Shown here: one piece after another, positions 52,255 to 57,697 of the stretch
How positions within the stretch are numbered: the first letter of the stretch is position 1
Layout of the letters: every line of letters begins with the position of its first letter
NCBI GenBank assembly: GCA_023131225.1
Contig: JAGLZW010000026.1
Location: forward strand, 1 to 57,697
Length of the DNA: 57,697 nucleotides
DNA from: Candidatus Bathyarchaeota archaeon
GTDB lineage: Archaea > Thermoproteota > Bathyarchaeia > Bathyarchaeales > SOJC01
Reading direction: 5' to 3'
Program-made: the position numbers and the translations under genes
The notes under the pieces: generated by a model
Told to the model about the DNA's origin: nothing
Seen by the model: only the letters and a program-made list of their open reading frames with translations
Database searches by the model: none

Positions 52255-53457
52255 ATGAGGTTGACGACGGTTTCAAAGGAGACTGCGAGAAGATTTCTCA
52301 TCACTAGGCAGAGATTTCAGCACAGCGAAGGAAAAAATGGAACGTTGGAGGCAATCAGGCGGCTGGAATGTGTCCAAATTGATCCCGTCCGTGTTGTCCA
52401 CCGCAACCATCACTTAGTTCTCTATAACAGAGTAGGCAACTATAAACTCTCATATTTAGACACGTTACTCTACAAGGACAAAGCTGTGTTCGAATACTGG
52501 TGCAACGAGAAATCAATTATCCCCATGGAGGAGTTCCGATATTTTAACTATCGAATGCAAAATTATATGGAGTTTCACTCGCCTTTCTATGAACGTTTGA
52601 AAGCTAGGCGAGAAGAACTTAAAGGTGTAGTTCGTCACGTATTATCAACTATCAAAGCTAATGGCCCATTGTGTGCAAAGGATTTTGAAAAAGTGGGGCG
52701 CAAAGCTGCAAAACGTGTTTTAAACTTGCTTTGGGATTGTGGAGAGGTAATGATTCATCATGTGGATGGAAATCGTCGATACTACGATTTGATGGAGCAC
52801 ATCCTGCCTAAGAACTTGATCGTTGAGATACCCACTAGAGAGGAATATGACCGATTCATGATTGAGAAATACATGAGGGCTTACGGTTTCGTTGATACAC
52901 GTGACTGGAGATTTGGCTGGCATACATTAAAATCTCCACAACGCAAGGCAATAGTAGAAGAAATGGTCAAGGATAGAAAGATCTGTCCAGTAAAAGTAGA
53001 AGGTGTTAAGCATGTCTATTACGTTCTAGAAAGATATTTAGAGATGCTCGAGGTCGCAGAAGATTCTTCCATTGAAGAAGAAATTCATTTTATTGCTCCT
53101 CTTGATAACTTCATCTGGAACCGGAGAATGATCTCCGAAATTTTCGGTTTCACTTACGTGTGGGAAATCTATAAGATTCCGGAGAAGAGGCAATATGGCT
53201 ACTACGTCTTGCCTATCCTTTGTGGTTCAAAATTTGTTGGAAGAATTGATCCGAAATTGGACAGGGTGAACAAAACGATGATCGTTAATTCTTTGGTCTT
53301 AGAGGAAGGACGCTTTGAAGAAAACTTTGTTGTTGAATTAGTATCTACACTGAGGAAATTTCTCAGTTTTCATGAAGCCCTACATGTCAAGATAGTGAAG
53401 ACTAAGCCTAAGAAGCTAAAAAGTGCACTGTTAGCCGAATTAAGCAGATATGCTTAG
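52255..53457 (+). CDS. AlkZ/YcaQ-family winged-helix DNA glycosylase
   Basis: A 400-residue protein with tandem winged helices. CVQIDPVRVVHRNHH near residue 40 contains the Q-x-D motif that is catalytic in AlkZ and YcaQ, glycosylases that unhook DNA interstrand crosslinks and remove bulky alkylation. A helical region with FEYWCNEKSIIP (about 82-93) and the C-terminal FIAPLDNFIWNRRMI block are family hallmarks. Length is as usual. It is convergent with a string of small ORFs and follows a JAMM protease. Lesion specificity cannot be told from sequence. Confidence 0.88.
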   Translation: MRLTTVSKETARRFLITRQRFQHSEGKNGTLEAIRRLECVQIDPVRVVHRNHHLVLYNRVGNYKLSYLDTLLYKDKAVFEYWCNEKSIIPMEEFRYFNYRMQNYMEFHSPFYERLKARREELKGVVRHVLSTIKANGPLCAKDFEKVGRKAAKRVLNLLWDCGEVMIHHVDGNRRYYDLMEHILPKNLIVEIPTREEYDRFMIEKYMRAYGFVDTRDWRFGWHTLKSPQRKAIVEEMVKDRKICPVKVEGVKHVYYVLERYLEMLEVAEDSSIEEEIHFIAPLDNFIWNRRMISEIFGFTYVWEIYKIPEKRQYGYYVLPILCGSKFVGRIDPKLDRVNKTMIVNSLVLEEGRFEENFVVELVSTLRKFLSFHEALHVKIVKTKPKKLKSALLAELSRYA

Positions 53458-53462
53458 GGATT

Positions 53463-53654
53463 TTAGCAACAAACAGGTAAACGTTTTAGTGTGAAGACAG
53501 CTCCGCATGCATTTTTTTTATCGACAATACTCATCTTGAAGGCAATTGCGGACTCTTGTTCGCGACGGGATCTTCAGCGCAGAGAAAAAAGGGGTTCTGC
53601 TGAATTATCAGCCATGAGTTTTGATACCGCTTTTACTTTTTTTCCACACCACAT
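53463..53654 (-). CDS. small ORF interrupted by one in-frame UGA
   Basis: An ATG preceded by GGAGGGAGG opens a frame M-W-C-G-K-K-V-K-A-V-S-K-L-M. After 26 codons comes UGA (53576-53574), and the same frame continues for 36 codons of protein-like sequence (REQESAIAFKMSIVDKKNAC, then VFTLKRLPVCC) to UAA. The strong ribosome binding site indicates translation. It may be a pseudogene by point mutation, a 26-residue peptide, or a UGA-recoded 63-residue Cys-containing protein. I do not recognise the family. Confidence 0.45.
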
Positions 53655-53674
53655 ATACCGTCCTCCCTCCTAGG

Positions 53675-53720
53675 ATAGAACCTAGCTTAAGAACCGACCT
53701 GCACCTAGGGCAGGTTCTAT
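53675..53720 (-). promoter_or_regulatory. 46-bp hairpin element with 9-bp perfect arms
   Basis: ATAGAACCT (53675-53683) and AGGTTCTAT (53712-53720) are perfect inverted repeats, with further partial pairing inside (ACCTGC with GCAGGT). It begins ten bases after the stop of the zinc-ribbon ORF and ends 20 bases before the next ORF's ATG on the minus strand. It is therefore a 3'-UTR or intercistronic structure: terminator, processing site or regulatory RNA element. No U-tract follows. Confidence 0.5.
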
Positions 53721-53729
53721 GTTCTTTCT

Positions 53730-53996
53730 TCACTTTTCGCTTCTCAAACGTATAATCATGTGCTCATTGAGTCTCGGCTCCAATCCAACTTGTTTTGTGC
53801 CACGATATATTCTTACGAAGATTACGGAACACTTTGGGTTTCTGCACTCGTACTCCGCCTTTTTCCGATGTTTCTTCATCGGTTTTCCGCAGCTAGGACA
53901 GTTAATTCTCCATCACCTGTGGTTGCACCGTCGGCAACGTAGCTCTTCATACCTTATTATCAATATCTGGGGCACCGTGATCAGTTGCCAAGCTAT
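53730..53996 (-). pseudogene. zinc-ribbon protein gene downstream of tbp, interrupted by one in-frame UGA
   Basis: Immediately after tbp, GGAGGT is followed ten bases later by ATA (53996) and a frame reading RYEELRCRRCNHR, then UGA (53915-53913), then WRINCPSCGKPMKKHRKK and AEYECRNPKCSVIFVRIYRG, ending at 53730. The zinc ligands C-x2-C, C-x2-C and C-x4-C straddle the UGA, so the parts belong to one protein. The codon after UGA is UGG. It is either a recent nonsense mutation or a recoded codon. A GTG at 53975 is the first conventional start. Confidence 0.55.
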
Positions 53997-54023
53997 TGCT
54001 TCTAAACCTCCCTACTTTCATAT

Positions 54024-54596
54024 TTAGGGCATTTCTTCATAAAGAACATCCATCTCCTTAAGCCTTCGCTGAAGAATTTCCGCAGCCTCGTAGATTTCCT
54101 CTTCCTTTTTTGCGCCTACGCACACGATTTTGCCAGCAGAAAATATGAGGAAAACCACCTTTGGGCTTTCCATTCGGTAGATCGCGCCTGGAAACTGCTC
54201 CGGCTCATACATGAGGCTCCCGCCCTCGTGAGTTAGCTCACACATCCTTTCGAGATCAATCGGTCCGCAGAGAATTCCAGAGGCAACGATGTTCTGAATC
54301 GTTATCTGAGGTTTTCCGGTGATTATTATGCCTCCATTTTTTAGCTTTCTGGCAGTTTTCAGAATTGCCTTTCTGGCCTCCTTCTCTGATTTTGCGCCAG
54401 TACATACCATTCTCCCCGTTTTGAAGATGAGGGTGCAAGTCTTGGGTTTCTTCAATCTAAAAGCGAGCCCAGGGAAAACTTCTGGTCGATACTCAACATG
54501 TGGAAAAGCTTTTACTATGGCGGCTAAGTCTATCGGATGATTGAAAGCGGCTGAAGCCACAACATTCTGGATGCTAATCCCCTTCTCAACTTTCAT
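54024..54596 (-). CDS. tbp: TATA-box-binding protein
   Basis: Archaeal TBP of 190 residues made of two saddle repeats. Repeat 1 holds IQNVVASAAFNHPIDL and FPGLAFRLKKPKTCTLIF; repeat 2 holds IQNIVASGILCGPIDL and FPGAIYRMESPKVVFLIF. GRMVCTGAKSE and GKIVCVGAKKE close the repeats. It binds box A elements such as those marked in this window and recruits TFB. The acidic tail (LYEEMP) is short. Two small ORFs follow on the same strand and may be cotranscribed. Confidence 0.96.
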   Translation of the reverse strand: MKVEKGISIQNVVASAAFNHPIDLAAIVKAFPHVEYRPEVFPGLAFRLKKPKTCTLIFKTGRMVCTGAKSEKEARKAILKTARKLKNGGIIITGKPQITIQNIVASGILCGPIDLERMCELTHEGGSLMYEPEQFPGAIYRMESPKVVFLIFSAGKIVCVGAKKEEEIYEAAEILQRRLKEMDVLYEEMP

Positions 54597-55110
54597 GAGG
54601 CTTCCATCCTCATGTCAACACATGCCTCCACATAAAAAAACGCGTGAAACGATAACTGTTTCGGTTTTTCTTAAGAAGCTTTTCATTGATACTTGCTTAG
54701 TTCCTCTCAAAGCAAGAAACCTCCTCAACTTCAAATGTTGATAATTCCTCTTGAATTAGCTTCTCTCATGGGTCTTAGCTAAGTGATTATCGCTATTCTA
54801 GTAAGTGTCTATTTCCTTTACTCAAAGGCGTGTGTTTTACTTATCATGAACTGCAAATCTAAGTTATGAACTCAGGATACTTTTACCATCCATAACGACG
54901 TTTCTACCTAAACAGAGGCGTATAATACCACTTTCTCGTTTCGCATTTTTCGGGCTGTGGGGGAGTCAAATGGGAGGGTTATTCGGTTTATCCGTTGATA
55001 TAACCAAGGTTTTGATGTTATATCAAATCTAACATGGCTTTTGAGGTTCCTTCTTTCGGACTATAGAATTGACACAAGGCTTCCCAGAATGCACATATTC
55101 CCCAAAATTT
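54597..55110. other. tbp upstream region, no gene seen
   Basis: About 510 bases of A/T-rich sequence with stops in all frames. It contains the tbp leader (T-rich stretch near 54636), a CTTAGCTAAG palindrome at 54774-54783, a G-rich run near 54958-54978, and a 10-bp inverted repeat listed separately. No recognisable coding remnant or tRNA. Confidence 0.5.
54995..55026. repeat. 10-bp perfect inverted repeat TTGATATAAC / GTTATATCAA
   Basis: Two perfect 10-base arms with a 12-base spacer, in a gene-free stretch. Both arms contain TATA-like sequence, so it could be a bidirectional promoter, an operator, or a hairpin of a small RNA. It lies 85 bases past the end of the minus-strand PH-domain gene. 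Confidence 0.5.
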
Positions 55111-55632
55111 CTAGACTTCCGCAGATTTCTGGTTTTGTGTTGCCTCCAGTATCTTCCCACTTTTGGTTTGATTGATGATGTTGCAGATTTTTTGAGGGTT
55201 ATTTGAAGAAAATACGAATGGTTTTCCTTTCCGTCGGATTATCTTCACTGCATCTCCAAACGATGTTGTGTAAGCCCAAGAGCCATCAATGCCATATCTA
55301 ACGCCTATGCCACCATATCTTCCAAAAGATGCTTTAGTTGGTTTACATGAGACTATATCTTCTAATGGAATTGATTTGCGATTAAGAATGCCGTAGGTAA
55401 TCAAAAGTTCTCTAGTGCTCAATTCTATTCTTATACCCTTATAATTCCAAAACACGAGTAACAAAAATCCTGGAACAGACATTAGGATAACAATTAAAAA
55501 GAGATTTTGAAAAGCATACCCAGTTGTAACAAGTATCAATAGTATACACACAGTAAGTAAGGAAACAAAGCCTACTAGGATTTTTATGAATAAGCTTGCT
55601 GGGACCCATTCCCTGTAAATAAAGTGTCTCAT
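55111..55632 (-). CDS. membrane protein with bacterial-PH-like domain
   Basis: A 173-residue protein. Two hydrophobic segments lie at about residues 14-36 and 42-62. The C-terminal part contains beta strands resembling a bacterial PH domain (GIRIELSTRELLITYGILNRKSIPLEDIVSC split across strands) and ends in a charged tail. Two-helix plus PH proteins are common small membrane proteins of unknown role in archaea and bacteria. No ribosome binding site is obvious. No partner gene is adjacent. Confidence 0.65.
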   Translation of the reverse strand: MRHFIYREWVPASLFIKILVGFVSLLTVCILLILVTTGYAFQNLFLIVILMSVPGFLLLVFWNYKGIRIELSTRELLITYGILNRKSIPLEDIVSCKPTKASFGRYGGIGVRYGIDGSWAYTTSFGDAVKIIRRKGKPFVFSSNNPQKICNIINQTKSGKILEATQNQKSAEV

Positions 55633-55681
55633 ATCAACTACAACAATAATATGATAACAAGTTTCAAATTAACCTTTTTGA

Positions 55682-55876
55682 GCAGATTCACCATTTTTAA
55701 CATGTAAAAAACCCGATTGCTACAGGGATAATAATCGAGTTGTTGGGTGTGAAAAGGGTTCCAGAAAATATCTTCCGAATAAGCACGAAATTGACTCTCT
55801 CCACAAGCAATTAATCAAACTTCACTTAGAAAGGCAAAGAAAACGCAAGAGGGACGTTTTTCAAAGGCTTTGCTAA
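55682..55876 (+). pseudogene. startless Cys-containing ORF beside an integrase remnant
   Basis: A 64-codon open frame between stops reads TCKKPDCYRDNNRVVGCEKG and then a long basic helix (HKQLIKLHLERQRKRKRDVF). The Cys pattern C-x4-C with a third Cys ten residues on resembles a small zinc finger. There is no ATG, GTG or TTG in the first half, so it is a decayed gene or uses another start. I do not recognise the family. The remainder of the 465-base gap holds nothing else convincing. Confidence 0.35.
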
Positions 55877-56097
55877 GGTTTAACCAATTGATATGAAGGT
55901 TTCTATCCAAGTTTTCGGAGATAAAATAAATTTAATCCGAAATTCAAGCCTTTACATATGAGACTACTGGACCGTGAGGGCAAGACAGAACCCCTTTACC
56001 TCACTCCTCCCCCCTATTTTTTGTGACGAACGCACAAATTCTGAAATCTGCCCCAACAGCACAAGACCGGTTCGGTTTCTATGCCAATAGAGCTTGA

Positions 56098-56451
56098 GTG
56101 TTCCCTCAAAACACTATAATTTACATCAAACAACAATTCTACACAAAAGGAAAACAGTTAGCCACAAAACTCTATAACCCCAGATTGTTAAACACAAGCT
56201 TTCACACTCTATGGCATTGGAAAGCTACCATAGAATACCACAGAACAAAAGACATCGTTCACGTAATGAAACTGTTAGGCCACAAGAACATCAATAACAC
56301 AATGCTTTACACTCAGCTGGTCAGCTTTGAGAGTGACGACTACACGACACGTGTTTCAACTGGAGTGAAGGAAGATAGGGAACTCATTGAGGCTGGATTC
56401 GAGTATGTCACAGAAAGAGACGGCGTCAAAATCTACAGGAAACCAAAGTAG
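56098..56451 (+). pseudogene. C-terminal remnant of a tyrosine recombinase/integrase
   Basis: About 117 codons keep the catalytic end of an archaeal tyrosine recombinase: FHTLWHWKAT where H-x-L-R-H-W is expected, LLGHKNINNTMLYTQL with the conserved GHK and nucleophile Tyr, and IEAGFEYVTERDG near the end. The second active-site Arg is replaced by Trp and the N-terminal core-binding domain is missing, so it should be inactive. It lies directly upstream of the uS12 promoter, which makes it a likely scar of an element that once integrated here. Confidence 0.75.
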
Positions 56452-56486
56452 ACTTCCTATATTAGCAAAAAACTTCCATATGACAG

Positions 56487-56496
56487 TTTAAATATT
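56487..56496 (+). promoter_or_regulatory. TATA box of the uS12-uS7 operon
   Basis: TTTAAATATT is placed for transcription starting near 56517, followed by GAGATGAT and the rps12 ATG. It lies just past the integrase remnant, so the operon has its own promoter here. Confidence 0.5.
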
Positions 56497-56532
56497 AGAA
56501 ATGTGGTTTATCGTAGCGAGATGATTTGAAGC

Positions 56533-56973
56533 ATGGGTTCAAAGTCGCCAACAGGTGAATTCGCCGCAAGACAGCTAGTTGAGAAAAGGAAGAAGTTCCG
56601 TTGGAGCGACCGCTACTACAAACGGCGAATGCTTAGACTAGACGTTAAAGCCGACCCTCTACAAGGTGCACCTATGGCACGGGGAATTGTGCTAGAGAAA
56701 GTTGGCATTGAAAGCAAACAACCCAACAGCGCCATCAGGAAATGCGTAAGAACACAACTCATCAAGAATGGCAGATCCATAACAGCCTTTCTACCAGGCG
56801 ACGGAGCCCTAAACGTAGTGGACGAACATGACGAAGTGATAGTTGAAGGCATCGGAGGCTCCCGAGGAGGAAGCATGGGCGACATCCCAGGTGTAAGATG
56901 GAAAGTCATCATGGTCAACGGTGTGTCTCTAAACGAACTTGTATACGGTAGAAAACAGAAACCAATGCGCTAA
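56533..56973 (+). CDS. rps12: 30S ribosomal protein uS12
   Basis: Archaeal/eukaryotic-type S12 of 146 residues at the decoding centre. [19 protein letters not shown] is the conserved decoding loop, with PNSA intact, and [12 protein letters not shown] and [17 protein letters not shown] follow. GAGATGAT precedes the ATG. It is 16 bases upstream of uS7, the ancestral streptomycin-operon order. Upstream partners common in archaea (rpoA2, rpl30e, nusA) are absent here and replaced by an integrase remnant. Confidence 0.97.
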   Translation: MGSKSPTGEFAARQLVEKRKKFRWSDRYYKRRMLRLDVKADPLQGAPMARGIVLEKVGIESKQPNSAIRKCVRTQLIKNGRSITAFLPGDGALNVVDEHDEVIVEGIGGSRGGSMGDIPGVRWKVIMVNGVSLNELVYGRKQKPMR

Positions 56974-56989
56974 AAGAAAGTGGCAAAAA

Positions 56990-57568
56990 ATGAGCAAACA
57001 AGCACAGGAAATAAAACTTTTCGGAAAATGGAGCTTTCAAGAAATTCAGCTACAAGACCCTAGTCTAAAAAAATACGTCTCTACTACACCAGTCTTTGTC
57101 CCTCACAGCATGGGGAGACATGAGCATCACAGGTTTCACAAAGCAGAAGTAAACATTGTTGAAAGATTCATAAATAACTTAATGAGACCAGGAAAACAGG
57201 CGGGTAAGAAGGTAAGAGCAATAAACACGTTGAAAAACGCATTTGAAATTATCCATCTGCGAACGGGAAGAAACCCAGTTGAAGTCCTCGTAAAAGCCGT
57301 TGAAAATTCTGCTCCCTGCGAAGACACGACCAGAATCAGGTACGGAGGTACAGCTTACCACATGGCTGTTGACCTTGCGCCGCAAAGAAGAGTAGACATT
57401 GCTCTTCGTTTATTGTCTGAAGGCGCTCGAAAATCAACTTTTGGTAATCCTCGCACACTAGAAGAATGCATAGCGCAAGAACTTATTCTGGCAGCAAATA
57501 ATGATATAAAAAGCTACGCAGTATCTAAACACAACGAAATGGAAAGAATCGCCATGGCTTCACGATAA
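56990..57568 (+). CDS. rps7: 30S ribosomal protein uS7
   Basis: Archaeal S7 of about 192 residues that nucleates assembly of the small-subunit head. VERFINNLMRPGKQAGKK and RTGRNPVEVLVKAVENSAP with RIRYGGTAYHMAVDL and QRRVDIALR are the conserved blocks. The ATG at 56990 follows rps12 closely; an in-frame start 17 codons upstream lies inside rps12 and adds unconserved sequence. EF-2 or EF-1 alpha, often next in archaea, does not follow; the next gene is on the other strand. Confidence 0.96.
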   Translation: MSKQAQEIKLFGKWSFQEIQLQDPSLKKYVSTTPVFVPHSMGRHEHHRFHKAEVNIVERFINNLMRPGKQAGKKVRAINTLKNAFEIIHLRTGRNPVEVLVKAVENSAPCEDTTRIRYGGTAYHMAVDLAPQRRVDIALRLLSEGARKSTFGNPRTLEECIAQELILAANNDIKSYAVSKHNEMERIAMASR

Positions 57569-57569
57569 A

Positions 57570-57695
57570 CTATCGCACATGCATTTCTACAATATCCTTA
57601 TCATCTAAAACAAAAGATAAACCAACCTTCTGAGGGCTAAATGGAAGTCGTTTCGACCACACTTTTGCAAAAGAAAGGCGTCTATAAAAGTCGCT
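57570..57695 (-). CDS. C-terminal end of an unidentified gene leaving the window
   Basis: A minus-strand frame enters from the right edge and ends one base after the uS7 stop. Forty-one codons are visible, including SFAKVWSKRLPFSPQKVG and LSFVLDDKDIVEMHVR. The composition looks genuine and the convergent, nearly touching placement is typical of this genome. I cannot name the family from so short a piece. Confidence 0.5.
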   Translation of the reverse strand, partial: SDFYRRLSFAKVWSKRLPFSPQKVGLSFVLDDKDIVEMHVR

Positions 57696-57697
57696 AT

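Noticed and set aside
53675-53720. hairpin as a canonical archaeal SECIS element
   Set aside because: The arms pair fully and I cannot find the required GAA/A internal loop; kept as an unclassified hairpin.
13774-55110. tRNA genes, riboswitches or CRISPR arrays in the longer gaps
   Set aside because: No T-arm-like GGTTC-A/G-A blocks with paired acceptor stems and no spaced direct repeats were found by eye; a covariance search would settle it.

Overview
The window (about 42 % G+C by eye) is a piece of an archaeal chromosome. An archaeal TATA-binding protein, archaeal uS12 and uS7, Trm112, two Lrp/AsnC regulators, a JAMM protease, archaeal AsnRS-like asparagine synthetase and tetrahydromethanopterin (H4MPT) C1 genes show the domain. 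Single-chain GMP synthase, tungsten aldehyde:ferredoxin oxidoreductase (AOR) paralogues, an exonuclease-less family B polymerase and a cytosolic reductive-dehalogenase-like protein suggest an anaerobic heterotroph of the Thermoproteota, with Bathyarchaeia my best guess. That placement is inference; no rRNA gene is present. I see no rRNA, tRNA or CRISPR array.

Layout. 0.3-5.5 kb: an MFS transporter, AOR1, and a divergent mer-like/mch pair for H4MPT-linked C1 transfer. 5.6-10.1 kb: a four-gene carbohydrate cassette (FGGY kinase, PfkB kinase, zinc dehydrogenase, DhnA-type aldolase) reading like a polyol-to-triose route. 10.2-14.6 kb: an unknown 500-residue protein with a C-terminal zinc motif, a cyclic amidohydrolase without its usual carbamylated Lys, an Lrp regulator and a ParB-like protein with a ribbon-helix-helix tail. 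14.6-25.7 kb: a catabolic island of two SDRs, an opine-dehydrogenase-like enzyme, AOR2, a GlcD flavoprotein, and a compact operon of amidohydrolase, PreA-like ferredoxin fusion and AOR3. 26-29.5 kb: PEP carboxykinase, then archaeal asparagine synthetase divergent from an AsnC-type regulator. 29.5-30 kb: a scar with a transposase tail and an ArgRS tail.

30-36 kb: two myo-inositol-phosphate-synthase paralogues around an MBL hydrolase, MscS, and the reductive-dehalogenase-like protein. 36-40.6 kb: a largely empty 1.4 kb region, then a tungstate ABC transporter (wtpABC) that would feed the AORs. 41-48.5 kb: guaA, a wrecked HD-domain gene, and a nucleotide-sugar operon containing a UDP-sugar dehydrogenase homologue that has lost its catalytic residues. 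48.5-54.6 kb: Trm112, PolB, lipoate ligase, JAMM protease, AlkZ-like glycosylase, and tbp followed by two small ORFs each broken once by an in-frame UGA. 55-57.7 kb: an integrase remnant, then uS12-uS7 and the end of a gene running off the window.

Three themes deserve attention: tungsten metabolism (three AORs plus wtpABC); paralogues stripped of catalytic residues next to functional-looking relatives; and several genes whose only well-placed start is AUA/AUC, or whose frame is crossed by one UGA.
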